In this document: positions 15,886-24,868 of the stretch, one piece after another
Position numbering within the stretch: the first letter of the stretch is position 1
Layout: the number at the start of each line of letters is the position of its first letter
NCBI RefSeq assembly: GCF_014279795.1
Contig: NZ_CP047945.1
Coordinates: 2,190,572 to 2,254,571 of the forward strand
Direction: 5' to 3'
Source of the DNA: Synechococcus sp. PROS-7-1
GTDB lineage: Bacteria; Cyanobacteriota; Cyanobacteriia; PCC-6307; Cyanobiaceae
DNA length: 64,000 bases
Program-made: the position numbers and the translations under genes
Notes under the pieces: generated by a model
Seen by the model: the letters and a program-made list of their open reading frames with translations, nothing else
Told to the model about the DNA's origin: nothing
Database searches by the model: none

Positions 15886-17280
15886 TCAATCGTCATCGCC
15901 GGGATTCACTCCCAAACCGAGAACGAGAGCTTCAGTGATCGATCCTGCTTCAAGCAGAGCAAGATCAAGGCGTGCGGCTAAAGGGCCCAGCCCGCTTCCC
16001 CGAGGGACCACTGCGCGGGTAAAGCCGAGGCGCACGGCTTCCTGCAAGCGCAGTTCCAGCTGTCCCACCGGCCGAAGCTGACCACCCAGGCCCAACTCCC
16101 CAAGCAAGACGGTTCCGGCAGGGAGGGTCAGATCCCGGTAGCTGGCCACCACAGCCGCGGCCACACCCAGATCAGCAGCGGGCTCCTCCACATCCAAACC
16201 ACCGGCCACAGCCAGATAACAGTCGAACCTCGACAGGGGCAAGCCCATGTGTTTTTCCAGCACCGCGAGAATCTGGTGCAATCGGTTCACAGCGATGCCT
16301 GTCGCCGTGCGGCGCGGGCTGGAATAACTGGTAGTGCTCACAAGAGCCTGCAAATCCACCACCAGCGGACGGGTCCCCTCGCAAGCCACGATCGTGGCCA
16401 CTCCACTCGCCCGTTCCCCGCTGAGAAAAAGCTCGCTGGGATTCACCACTTCGGCAAGGCCCTGCCCCCGCATCTCAAACACACCCAGTTCATGGGTGGC
16501 GCCGAAGCGGTTCTTCACAGCCCGCAGCAAACGATGGCTGGCGAAGCGATCGCCCTCGAAGGTGAGCACAGCATCCACCAGATGTTCCAGCACCTTCGGG
16601 CCGGCGAGCACGCCTTCTTTGGTCACATGTCCCACCAGCAGCAAGGCGGTGTTCTGTCGCTTGGCCACGCGCTGAAGTGCGGCCGCACACTCCCTCACCT
16701 GGGCTACTGAGCCAGGAGCACTAGAAAGATCGCCGTCGTGGAGCGCCTGGATGCTGTCGATGATGGCCACATCGGGCTGCAGAGCCTCAAGTTCCTCGAG
16801 CACCAGATCCAGATCGGTTTCGGCCAGAAGCTGAAGATCGCTGGGGTCTGCGGTGAGGCGCTGCCAACGCAATTTCACCTGCTGGGCCGACTCCTCCGCA
16901 CTGACGTAAAGCACGGAACGATGGCTGGCGATGGCCGATGCGCTCTGCAGCAAGAGGGTGCTCTTACCGATCCCAGGGTCACCCCCCACCAGAACGAGCG
17001 AACCGGGAACCAGCCCACCACCGAGGACGCGATCCAGTTCCCCATACCCGCTTGGGAGACGCTGCAGTGGCTGGTCGCCAAGGGCAGCCATCGACGTTGA
17101 ACGACGCGCCTGAGGCCCGGCGCCTTGATCGGCTCCAGCACGGCGGCGGCGTGAATCCTGCTTCGGGGCGGACTGCTCGACGAGAGAATTCCAGCTGCCG
17201 CAGCTGTTGCAGCGACCGAAGAACTGCCGAGTCTGCGCTCCGCAGCTCTGACAGACGTAAAGAGTGGACGGACGAGGCAC
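15886..17280 (-). CDS. radA: DNA repair protein RadA
   Basis: 464-aa recombination factor (branch migration of RecA intermediates). It has an N-terminal four-Cys zinc finger (CQSCG...CNSCGSW), RecA-like ATPase with Walker A GGDPGIGKST and Walker B VAIIDS, the RadA-specific KNRFG motif (VKNRFGATHELG) and a C-terminal Lon-like domain. Start set at GTG 17280, which gives MPRPSTLYVCQSCG like other family members; a TTG at 17316 would add 12 residues. Divergent from rpaB across about 90 nt. Confidence 0.95.
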   Translation of the reverse strand: MPRPSTLYVCQSCGAQTRQFFGRCNSCGSWNSLVEQSAPKQDSRRRRAGADQGAGPQARRSTSMAALGDQPLQRLPSGYGELDRVLGGGLVPGSLVLVGGDPGIGKSTLLLQSASAIASHRSVLYVSAEESAQQVKLRWQRLTADPSDLQLLAETDLDLVLEELEALQPDVAIIDSIQALHDGDLSSAPGSVAQVRECAAALQRVAKRQNTALLLVGHVTKEGVLAGPKVLEHLVDAVLTFEGDRFASHRLLRAVKNRFGATHELGVFEMRGQGLAEVVNPSELFLSGERASGVATIVACEGTRPLVVDLQALVSTTSYSSPRRTATGIAVNRLHQILAVLEKHMGLPLSRFDCYLAVAGGLDVEEPAADLGVAAAVVASYRDLTLPAGTVLLGELGLGGQLRPVGQLELRLQEAVRLGFTRAVVPRGSGLGPLAARLDLALLEAGSITEALVLGLGVNPGDDD

Positions 17281-17370
17281 GTCGAATAATGAAGAAAGTT
17301 GGCGTTGCGTGAACAAAAAGGCATGCCGCTCGCCTATTTGTGACCCATAACTTGAAGCATTGCCGGCGAC

Positions 17371-18117
17371 ATGACGGCCTCAGCCCCTACCAAGGAAACC
17401 ATTCTCGTAGTGGACGACGAGGCCAGTATCCGCAGGATTCTGGAAACCAGGCTGTCGATGATCGGCTACAACGTCGTCACCGCCTGCGACGGCACTGAAG
17501 CGTTGGCCTGCTTCCAGGAATGCGAGCCGGATCTGGTCGTGCTCGACGTGATGATGCCGAAATTGGATGGCTACGGGGTCTGCCAAGAGCTGCGCAAGGA
17601 ATCGGATGTGCCGATCGTGATGCTCACCGCCTTGGGCGACGTGGCCGACCGCATCACTGGACTTGAGCTGGGCGCGGACGATTACGTGATCAAGCCCTTC
17701 AGTCCCAAAGAGCTGGAGGCCCGAATCCGCTGCGTGCTGCGCAGGGTGGAAAAAGAACACGCCGCCGGCATTCCCAACTCCGGATTGATCAAGGTGTCGG
17801 ACCTGCGAATTGACACCAACAAACGCCAGGTGTTCCGAGCCGATGAACGCATCCGCCTGACGGGGATGGAATTCAGCTTGCTTGAACTGCTGGTGAGCCG
17901 CTCAGGCGAACCATTTAGCCGTGGTGAGATCCTGAAGGAGGTTTGGGGCTACACCCCGGAACGACACGTTGATACACGCGTGGTGGATGTTCACATTTCC
18001 CGTCTTCGTTCCAAACTGGAAGACGACCCGGCCAATCCCGAGCTGATCCTCACAGCTCGAGGAACCGGTTACCTGTTCCAGCGCATCGTCGATTCCGTTG
18101 CCTCCGAAGGACCCTGA
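17371..18117 (+). CDS. rpaB: Response regulator RpaB (Ycf27), OmpR type
   Basis: 248-aa DNA-binding regulator. It has a receiver domain (about 9-125: DDEASIRRILETRLSMIGY, phospho-Asp in LVVLDVMMPKLDGYG) and a winged helix (about 145-240: RLTGMEFSLLELLVSRSG, EVWGYTPERHVDTRVVDVHISRLRSKLE). The receiver sequence is diagnostic of RpaB/Ycf27, partner of the kinase NblS, which controls high-light and photosystem genes through HLR1 sites and is essential. Its last 20 nt overlap the plsX reading frame, linking a light regulator to lipid synthesis. With rpaA 7 kb away, both master regulators are in this window. Confidence 0.96.
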   Translation: MTASAPTKETILVVDDEASIRRILETRLSMIGYNVVTACDGTEALACFQECEPDLVVLDVMMPKLDGYGVCQELRKESDVPIVMLTALGDVADRITGLELGADDYVIKPFSPKELEARIRCVLRRVEKEHAAGIPNSGLIKVSDLRIDTNKRQVFRADERIRLTGMEFSLLELLVSRSGEPFSRGEILKEVWGYTPERHVDTRVVDVHISRLRSKLEDDPANPELILTARGTGYLFQRIVDSVASEGP

Positions 18118-19405
18118 GCTGAACCCAGCCTCCACACCGCGGAACAAGCCCCGCCGCTCCAAGGCGGTGCGCCGTCTGGTGATCTGGTATCGGCGCAATG
18201 CTGCTGTGACCAGCCTTGTTGGCACGGCGACGACCTCGGCCAATGCCGCAGGCTCCATGGCCGGATCCGTGACCTCCATGGCCGGATCCATGCTGCAACC
18301 GGTGATGGATCCCCTCCGCCGCCTGCAAGGCGGCCTGCCCGGTGAAGACATCGAGATCAACGACCAGGAGAGGATCTGGGTCGCTGTGGATGGCATGGGC
18401 GGTGACCATGCTCCCGCGCCAATCCTGGAAGGCTGCCTGCAAGCCATCGAACGGCTGGCCGTACGCATTCGATTCGTCGGTGAGACGGATCGAATCCTCA
18501 AGGCTGCGGCGGCCTCAGGCCTCACCGAAGCATTGAATGCTGCGATGGATGCCGGTCATCTCGAACTGATCAGGAGTGGGCCGTCAGTCGAAATGCATGA
18601 AGAAGCCACGGTTGTGCGTCGCAAACGCGACGCCAGCATCAATGTGGCCATGGACCTCGTGAAACGCGGTGAGGCCAAGGCGGTGTATTCCGCTGGAAAT
18701 TCAGGCGCTGTGATGGCATCGGCCATTTTTCGGCTGGGACGCCTCACGGGAATTGACCGGCCAGCCATCGGCGCCCTCTTCCCAACCAAAGACCCCGGAC
18801 AGCCAGTCCTAGTGCTTGATGTGGGCGCCAACATGGACTGCAAGCCCACTTACCTCCATCAGTTCGCGCTTCTGGGCAACATCTACAGCCGCGATGTTCT
18901 GCAGGTTGCTCAGCCCAGAATCGGACTGCTCAACATCGGCGAGGAAGAGTGCAAAGGCAATGACCTGGCACTCAGCACCTACACGCTCCTGAAAGAGGAG
19001 TCTCGCTTGCACTTCGCCGGCAATTGCGAGGGCCGGGACGTGCTCTCCGGAGCGTTCGATGTCGTGGTGTGCGACGGCTTCACAGGCAATGTCCTTCTCA
19101 AGTTCCTTGAATCCGTCGGAAGCGTGCTGTTGGGAGTGCTCAAGGCCGAACTCCCGAGGGGCCGTCGCGGCAAGGTTGGCTCAGCCTTTCTGCGCAGCAA
19201 TCTCAAACGCATCAAGAAACGACTGGATCACGCCGAGCATGGTGGTGCTCTTCTTCTTGGGGTGAATGGCATCTGTGTGATTGGCCATGGCAGCAGCAAG
19301 GCCCTGTCCGTTGTCAGTGCCCTGCGCCTGGCCCATTCAGCCGCCAGCCATGGCGTGATGGAGGATCTCGCTGCGCTCAGCCAGCAAACGACGGTGCAAG
19401 CCTGA
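18098..19405 (+). CDS. plsX: Phosphate acyltransferase PlsX
   Basis: Makes acyl-phosphate from acyl-ACP, the first committed step towards phospholipids. The catalytic domain begins near residue 92 (RIWVAVDGMGGDHAPAPILEG) and continues normally (VYSAGNSGAVMASA, VLDVGANMDCKP, VCDGFTGNVLLKFLE). The frame opens with TTG 18098 inside rpaB, giving an N-terminal extension of about 90 residues that is basic, then Ala/Ser/Gly-rich with two copies of SMAGS. The true start is unclear; a CTG at 18119 would avoid the overlap. First gene of plsX-fabH-fabD-plsC. Confidence 0.93.
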   Translation: MPPKDPELNPASTPRNKPRRSKAVRRLVIWYRRNAAVTSLVGTATTSANAAGSMAGSVTSMAGSMLQPVMDPLRRLQGGLPGEDIEINDQERIWVAVDGMGGDHAPAPILEGCLQAIERLAVRIRFVGETDRILKAAAASGLTEALNAAMDAGHLELIRSGPSVEMHEEATVVRRKRDASINVAMDLVKRGEAKAVYSAGNSGAVMASAIFRLGRLTGIDRPAIGALFPTKDPGQPVLVLDVGANMDCKPTYLHQFALLGNIYSRDVLQVAQPRIGLLNIGEEECKGNDLALSTYTLLKEESRLHFAGNCEGRDVLSGAFDVVVCDGFTGNVLLKFLESVGSVLLGVLKAELPRGRRGKVGSAFLRSNLKRIKKRLDHAEHGGALLLGVNGICVIGHGSSKALSVVSALRLAHSAASHGVMEDLAALSQQTTVQA

Positions 19406-19427
19406 GCTTCCCCCTGCCGGACTGTGG

Positions 19428-20471
19428 TTGACTGACGCCACCCGCTTGGATCTTCTCTTGGCTGGACAATCACCGCAGGTTCTTGGCGTGGCCCTGATCG
19501 GCAGCGGCAGCGCACAGGCAGCACAGGTGATCAGCAACGATCAGCTCAGCCAGAGGGTTGATACCAATGATGAATGGATCCGCACACGCACGGGCATCGG
19601 TCGTCGCAGAGTCAGCGGTGCAGGTCAGACCCTGGTCGATCTTGCTTCGGAGGCAGGTCGAAACGCCCTGACCATGGCCGGTCGATCTCCCCAGGATCTT
19701 GACCTCATTCTCCTGGCCACCTCCACACCCGATGATCTGTTCGGTTCAGCCCCAAGAGTGCAGGCCGACCTCGGCGCGACCAATGCTGTTGCCTTCGACC
19801 TCACGGCTGCATGCAGCGGTTTTCTGTTTGCACTGGTCACGGCAGCGCAGTACCTGCGAACGGGCGCGATGCGCCGTGCCCTGGTGATCGGTGCGGACCA
19901 GCTCAGCCGCTTCGTTGACTGGGACGACCGCCGCAGTTGTGTGTTGTTTGGCGATGGCGCCGGAGCCGTCGTTCTGGAAGCCACGGATCAGGATGGACTC
20001 CTCGGTTTTCTGCTTCAGAGCGACGGGTCGCGCGGCGCCGTTCTCAATTTGCCAGCCATTGGCGCCGCCTCTCCCCTCGTCGATGGGGCCGAGCACCGTG
20101 CAGGTGGGTTTCAGCCGATCGTGATGAACGGCCAGGAGGTGTATAAGTTCGCGGTCCGAGAGGTTCCCGCTGTCCTCCAGTCACTCTTGAAGCGCTGCGA
20201 CGTTTCACCCGATCAACTGGACTGGCTCCTGCTCCATCAAGCCAACCAACGCATCCTCGATGCAGTCGCGGATCGACTGTCGGTTCCCAGCGCCAAGGTT
20301 CTGAGCAACCTGGCGGAATACGGAAACACCTCGGCAGCCACCATCCCATTGATGCTCGACGAGGCTGTGCGCGATGGACGGGTTTGCTCCGGCGATCTTT
20401 TGGCCAGTAGCGGGTTTGGTGCCGGGCTGAGTTGGGGAGCAGCCCTACTTCGCTGGCAGGGGCCCGCGTAG
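19428..20471 (+). CDS. fabH: 3-oxoacyl-ACP synthase III
   Basis: 347-aa ketoacyl synthase that starts fatty-acid elongation from acetyl-CoA and malonyl-ACP. Catalytic Cys is in FDLTAACSGFLFA, His in LLHQANQRILDAV and Asn in YGNTSAATIP. The TTG at 19428 is the first in-frame start, 22 nt after plsX; a TTG at 19446 is also possible. An extra stretch of about 20 residues precedes the usual fold start (VLGVALIGSGSA). Confidence 0.96.
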   Translation: MTDATRLDLLLAGQSPQVLGVALIGSGSAQAAQVISNDQLSQRVDTNDEWIRTRTGIGRRRVSGAGQTLVDLASEAGRNALTMAGRSPQDLDLILLATSTPDDLFGSAPRVQADLGATNAVAFDLTAACSGFLFALVTAAQYLRTGAMRRALVIGADQLSRFVDWDDRRSCVLFGDGAGAVVLEATDQDGLLGFLLQSDGSRGAVLNLPAIGAASPLVDGAEHRAGGFQPIVMNGQEVYKFAVREVPAVLQSLLKRCDVSPDQLDWLLLHQANQRILDAVADRLSVPSAKVLSNLAEYGNTSAATIPLMLDEAVRDGRVCSGDLLASSGFGAGLSWGAALLRWQGPA

Positions 20472-20498
20472 GCTCCAGCAACGATTGCGCCGTCAAGA

Positions 20499-21395
20499 AT
20501 GTCGATCGCCTGGGTGTTTCCTGGTCAGGGGTCTCAGAAAGTCGGAATGGCTGATCCGGTCCTCAGCCTTCCTGGTGCCGAAGAGCGCTTTGCGATGGCA
20601 TCCAGGCTGCTGGGCCGCGATTTACTGGCGATTTGTCGCGGTGAACCAGGGGATGCTGGTGATCCTGTGGATTTGAACGACACGCGCAATACCCAGCCTG
20701 CGCTGTTCGTGGTCGAATCACTGATTGTGGATGAGCTGCGCCGTCAGGGTCGCGAGCCTGCCCTGGTCGCAGGTCACAGCCTCGGTGAACTGGTTGCCCT
20801 CTATGCCGCTGATGTCTTCGATGCTGCGACCGGTCTTGAACTGATGCAGCGCCGGTCTGAACTGATGGCTGCAGCTGGCGGAGGAGCGATGGCCGCCGTC
20901 ATCGGTTTCGAGCGCAGCGAGCTCGACGACCTTGTGAACGCAACAGAAGGCGTGGTGATCGCCAACGACAACAGTGCGGCCCAGGTGGTGTTGTCAGGCA
21001 CAGCAGACGCCGTGGCGGCGGTTGGAGAGGCCCTCACCTGCAAACGATTGATCCCCCTGGCTGTATCTGGAGCCTTTCATTCGCCCTTCATGCAGGACGC
21101 GGCGGATGCCTTCTCGCAACACCTCAATGATCTCGCGTTTGAGGATGCCCGCTTCCCAGTCCTGAGCAACACGGACCCCACCCCCTGCATGGATGCGGCT
21201 GAGCTCAAGCGCCGCCTGCAACGGCAAATGATCACAGGTGTTCGCTGGCGTGAAACCATGCTCGCGATGACCGAAGCCGGAGTGGAGACCCTGGTGGAAG
21301 TCGGCCCAGGGGCTGTTCTCAGTGGGCTTGCCAAACGCGCCATGCCCGGGGTCACGCTGTCCCAGCTTGCTGGAGCTGGCGATCTCGGTCTCTAA
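20499..21395 (+). CDS. fabD: Malonyl-CoA:ACP transacylase
   Basis: 298-aa enzyme loading malonyl groups on acyl carrier protein. It has the N-terminal FPGQGSQ motif, nucleophile Ser in AGHSLGELVAL (about residue 91), Arg in MQRRSELM and catalytic His in SGAFHSPFM (about 200). Normal length. It follows fabH by 27 nt and precedes plsC by 2 nt. Confidence 0.97.
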   Translation: MSIAWVFPGQGSQKVGMADPVLSLPGAEERFAMASRLLGRDLLAICRGEPGDAGDPVDLNDTRNTQPALFVVESLIVDELRRQGREPALVAGHSLGELVALYAADVFDAATGLELMQRRSELMAAAGGGAMAAVIGFERSELDDLVNATEGVVIANDNSAAQVVLSGTADAVAAVGEALTCKRLIPLAVSGAFHSPFMQDAADAFSQHLNDLAFEDARFPVLSNTDPTPCMDAAELKRRLQRQMITGVRWRETMLAMTEAGVETLVEVGPGAVLSGLAKRAMPGVTLSQLAGAGDLGL

Positions 21396-21397
21396 GC

Positions 21398-22063
21398 GTG
21401 AACACTCCTGACTCCCAGAATCAACCGTCAGGACCCCTGATCTTGACGCCACGACCGAGTCTCACCTACCGGCTTGTGAGCGGAGTGCTGGTCTTTCCGC
21501 TATTCCGGCTGCTGTTCCGAGGAAGTACCCGCGGGAATGAGCAAGTCCCCATGCAGGGTCCTCTTGTGGTGGTGGCCAACCATGGTTCCCATCTCGATCC
21601 ACCCCTGTTGGGGCATGCCCTGGGGCGTCCTGTGGCCTTCATGGCGAAGGCGGAACTCTTCCGTATTCCCCTGCTGGGCCCTCTGATCCGGGCCTGCGGG
21701 GCCTACCCCGTGAAACGTGGCGCCAGTGACCGAGAAGCAATCCGCACCGCCACAGCCCGCCTTCAGGAAGGATGGGCGATTGGCGTGTTCCTGGATGGAA
21801 CGCGCCAGCCAGACGGCCGTGTCAATCACCCCATGCCCGGAGCGGCCCTGCTGTCCGCTCGTTCAGGAGCACCGCTTCTGCCCGTGGCCATCCTCAACAG
21901 TCATCGGGCCCTGGGCACGGGGCGAAGCTGGCCCAGGTTGGTGCCCGTCCAGCTGCGCATCGGTGAGCCGATCCCTGCCCCCACAAGCCGCCGCAAACCC
22001 GACCTGGAGGCCGCCACCATCGAACTCCAACGCAGGATCAATGCCCTGCTCGATCAGGGCTGA
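21398..22063 (+). CDS. plsC: 1-acyl-glycerol-3-phosphate acyltransferase
   Basis: 221-aa membrane-associated acyltransferase making phosphatidic acid. It has the HX4D catalytic motif (VVANHGSHLDPPLLG), a substrate motif (FLDGTRQPDGRV, in place of the usual FPEGTRS) and PVKRGASDREA. The GTG start at 21398 lies 2 nt after fabD. Its last 10 nt overlap the convergent ydcF-like gene. Confidence 0.93.
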   Translation: MNTPDSQNQPSGPLILTPRPSLTYRLVSGVLVFPLFRLLFRGSTRGNEQVPMQGPLVVVANHGSHLDPPLLGHALGRPVAFMAKAELFRIPLLGPLIRACGAYPVKRGASDREAIRTATARLQEGWAIGVFLDGTRQPDGRVNHPMPGAALLSARSGAPLLPVAILNSHRALGTGRSWPRLVPVQLRIGEPIPAPTSRRKPDLEAATIELQRRINALLDQG

Positions 22064-22641
22064 GAGAAGAGTTCGGGCCATTGCCGAAGTGCCCAGGGCT
22101 TCAGATCACGCCCACTGATCACCCAGGCCAGGGCGCGGAGGCCATCACCCCACCGTTTTCCCATGCTTTCCGTTCGGCATCGCTCGGCACAGCTCACCGG
22201 CACGCCCGTCAAGCGGATTCCACGGCTGCCGGCCACGATCCCCCCAACAATCATGGCGCGAGGCAAATGATCCTCACTGGTCACCAACAACACATGCTCA
22301 ACCCCCTCACCCTCCAGCTCATCGACGAGTGAGGTGAAATTGCCGAGCGTGTCTTGCGCCCGGTAATCAAGTCGAACCTCGTTCTTCCCCAGTCCCTCAT
22401 GCTCCATCAACCATTGGGCGTACTCAGGATTGGTTCCGCCGCTGACCACCAGCGGCAACTCCAGTTGGCGAGCCAACCGTAAACCGATGCGTTCTCGATC
22501 TGCATCACCACCCAGCACAAGAATTCTCTGCGGATTTTGCCGGGTCAGCGCTGCCTTGGTGAAAGGCCGAAGTGGCGTCGCGAGAGCGGCTCCGCCCACC
22601 AACGCTGAAACCAACAGGAGGGAGCGGATGCCAAGGCCCAT
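22054..22641 (-). CDS. YdcF/ElyC family (DUF218) protein
   Basis: 195-aa protein with one N-terminal hydrophobic segment (signal anchor) and a DUF218 domain: RILVLGGDADRERIGLRLA, LPLVVSGGTNPEYA, AQDTLGNFTSLVDELEGEGVEHVLLVTSEDHLPRAMIVG. Members are linked to envelope precursor metabolism, but the reaction is unknown. The ATG at 22641 shares its A with the tsaB stop (TGATG), so the two are translationally coupled. No clear catalytic claim can be made. Confidence 0.85.
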   Translation of the reverse strand: MGLGIRSLLLVSALVGGAALATPLRPFTKAALTRQNPQRILVLGGDADRERIGLRLARQLELPLVVSGGTNPEYAQWLMEHEGLGKNEVRLDYRAQDTLGNFTSLVDELEGEGVEHVLLVTSEDHLPRAMIVGGIVAGSRGIRLTGVPVSCAERCRTESMGKRWGDGLRALAWVISGRDLKPWALRQWPELFSQP

Positions 22642-23291
22642 CACACGGCTCCCACCGGGGAGGTGGGGTAAATCGGCAGCACGGCGTCCCAGGGACCCGA
22701 TGCATGGCTTGCATGGCGATCCTGACAGAGGCGCAGCAGTTGAAGCACATCACACCCCACATCGACGGCCATGGTCAGCGCAGGGGCCGGCTGCTCAGCG
22801 TCATCAAGCAGCACCGGAACCTTCAGTTCCCTGAGATCCGTCTCCGCGCAAGTCGCGTTGTCTTGGTTCCAGCCGTCACGCACCTGATAACGCCCGGCGA
22901 CCCGACCCCGCCGAGGCAGAACCTGAACAATGGAGAAAGGTTCACCTCGCTGCGCAGCAGGAAGCTCAAGCTGCAGACGCGGGGCCATTAATAGAAAGCT
23001 GCTCAAGCCATCGAGAGGACATTGGAGCTGTTGAGCCAGCGTGCGAGCCAGCACGACCGTCAACCGGGTGCCTGTGAATCCCCCAGGGCCTGTGGCCACA
23101 GCCAGGCGACGAATTCCAGGCCATTCAGACACCGGCAAGACCTCCTCCAGCACGGAGGGAAGCGCATTCGTCAGCGCACGCCCCATGGGATGGCAGAGAA
23201 CATTCGCCGAGCTGAGGGGTGCCCGCGCAGAGACCATGGCCAGACCCAGGGTTTCCGATGAGCTGTGCAGTGCTAGGACCCAGTCGCTCAT
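22641..23291 (-). CDS. tsaB: tRNA threonylcarbamoyladenosine factor TsaB
   Basis: 216-aa ASKHA-fold partner of TsaD in making t6A37 on ANN-decoding tRNAs. It has the N-terminal LALHSSSETLGLAMV, then LAVATGPGGFTGTRLTVVLARTLAQQL, the TsaB hallmark (GPGSFTGLR type). Sits between ycf34 (ATGA overlap at 23288-23291) and the ydcF-like gene (TGATG overlap), so the three form a coupled operon. Confidence 0.93.
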   Translation of the reverse strand: MSDWVLALHSSSETLGLAMVSARAPLSSANVLCHPMGRALTNALPSVLEEVLPVSEWPGIRRLAVATGPGGFTGTRLTVVLARTLAQQLQCPLDGLSSFLLMAPRLQLELPAAQRGEPFSIVQVLPRRGRVAGRYQVRDGWNQDNATCAETDLRELKVPVLLDDAEQPAPALTMAVDVGCDVLQLLRLCQDRHASHASGPWDAVLPIYPTSPVGAV

Positions 23292-23539
23292 TGAGGCACC
23301 TCTTCACCAGGGCGCAACCTCGCCCATCGTCCTTGATCGAGGGTGAAGCTTCCGCAGGCACGCACATCCCATTCAACGCCGACCTGCCCATGGGGAAGGT
23401 CATGCACACTGATGTGAATCCTCGGTTCAACAGGCTTCATCTGCGGGGCCTCGCAGAGATGCACGGCACCATGCTGACGCTCAACCGCGTGATAGGCCTG
23501 ACAACGATCGACCCAGCGGCAGTCCACACAGATGCACAT
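23288..23539 (-). CDS. ycf34: Ycf34 family iron-sulfur protein
   Basis: 83-aa protein opening MCICVDCRWVDRCQAYHAVERQH, with the four Cys typical of Ycf34, and ending in the conserved GVEWDVRACGSF region. In cyanobacteria Ycf34 is an Fe-S protein important for photosynthetic electron transport and for balance between the photosystems. An ATG at 23566 would add nine residues and sits only 7 nt from the divergent cca start at 23574; 23539 gives the usual length. The 3' end overlaps the tsaB start by 4 nt. Confidence 0.88.
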   Translation of the reverse strand: MCICVDCRWVDRCQAYHAVERQHGAVHLCEAPQMKPVEPRIHISVHDLPHGQVGVEWDVRACGSFTLDQGRWARLRPGEEVPQ

Positions 23540-23573
23540 GCCCAACGGTTCCAGTGCGGACACCATTCTGACG

Positions 23574-24803
23574 ATGGATCCAGAGCGACTGCCTGGCCTG
23601 CTCTGGCACCGACTCGAGCCGGATCGATGGCCTCTCAAACCCTCTCAGCTACCTGAAGGAGCGGTTCTGGTTGGCGGAGCGGTTCGCGACGGTTTGTTGA
23701 ACCGATTGCCCCCCTGCCCTGACCTCGATCTGGTAATCCCTGGTGCGGTGCTGGGCACCGTCCAACGCCTCGCCAAGGATCACGGTGGCGTGTGTGTGGT
23801 GCTGGACGAACAGCGAGACATGGCTCGGCTGGTACTGAAGGGCTGGACGATCGATTTCGCCAGGTTCGAGGGAGATGACCTAATCGAGGATCTCTTCCGA
23901 CGCGACTTCAAACTCAACGCCATTGCACTGAGTCTGTCGGATCCCCAGCAACTGATCGACCCCACGGGGGGCATCCAAGATCTTCAGAACGGGCTGATCT
24001 GTGCAATCCGAGAGAGCAATCTCCGCGATGACCCCTTGCGCTTGCTGCGCGCACTGCGCTTGATGGCCGAACTGGACATGCGCATTGATTCAGACACCCT
24101 GGCCATGGTGCAAGCCAACAGCCCATTGCTGAGGCATTCGGCCCCGGAACGAATTCAGGCCGAATTACTGCGACTCGTGGCTGCTCCCGCTGCCGACGAG
24201 GCGATTGCACTCCTGCAGTCGTTGGCACTTCTCAACCCATGGAGTCCACCAGACGTGGAGCATTCGCACTCCACCCTGGGCCGAGCGCTGATCGCGGACT
24301 TATCAATGACGCTGGAGGAGCAAACGCTGGCCCTACCACTGGCTCGGTTAACAGGACTGCTGAGCGATCCAGGACTGAAGTCGCTTCGCTTCAGCCGCCG
24401 ACAGATCCAACGATGTTCCAGGCTGCGTTACTGGCAGGAACGCATCGGTGTTGGCGGCAGTGGCAACTTGAACGAAACCGAGAGGCTTCGCCTGCATCAG
24501 GACCTCGAGGCTGATCTTCCAGCCCTGGTTCTTTGCTGGCCGAAGCAATGCAGAGACGAATGGATGCAGCGGTGGCGAGACCCGAAAGACCCGCTGTTTC
24601 ATCCCTGCTCCCCATTGGACGGCGACACCCTGCAACAGGAGCTCTCTCTCGAGCCAGGTCCAAGGCTTGGAGCCTTGATCCTGCACCTCACAACGGCTCA
24701 CGCCTATGGTCGGATTTCAACGCGTGAGCAGGCCCTCGACGAGGCCCGCCGATGGCTCCACCGGCCTCCATCGACAAGCGAGTCGAGCAGGCGCTGTGAT
24801 TAA
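23574..24803 (+). CDS. CCA tRNA nucleotidyltransferase / poly(A) polymerase family
   Basis: 409-aa class II nucleotidyltransferase. Nucleotide-binding loop is VLVGGAVRDGLLNR, catalytic acidic pair DLDLVI, further acidic residue IDFARFEGDDLIEDLFRRDFKLNAIAL, and the basic motif RDDPLRLLRALRLMAEL follows. It adds CCA to tRNA 3' ends, needed here because the tRNA-Asn gene lacks CCA. In some bacteria CC and A addition are split between two such proteins, which this sequence alone does not resolve. ATG 23574 is preferred over an in-frame 23532 start that would overlap ycf34 entirely. Confidence 0.9.
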   Translation: MDPERLPGLLWHRLEPDRWPLKPSQLPEGAVLVGGAVRDGLLNRLPPCPDLDLVIPGAVLGTVQRLAKDHGGVCVVLDEQRDMARLVLKGWTIDFARFEGDDLIEDLFRRDFKLNAIALSLSDPQQLIDPTGGIQDLQNGLICAIRESNLRDDPLRLLRALRLMAELDMRIDSDTLAMVQANSPLLRHSAPERIQAELLRLVAAPAADEAIALLQSLALLNPWSPPDVEHSHSTLGRALIADLSMTLEEQTLALPLARLTGLLSDPGLKSLRFSRRQIQRCSRLRYWQERIGVGGSGNLNETERLRLHQDLEADLPALVLCWPKQCRDEWMQRWRDPKDPLFHPCSPLDGDTLQQELSLEPGPRLGALILHLTTAHAYGRISTREQALDEARRWLHRPPSTSESSRRCD

Positions 24804-24868
24804 CTGCCATTGCAGCGACGACAACGATCGGCCCTGACACGCAGTTTTCCGTTTTTCTCTCCCGTTTC

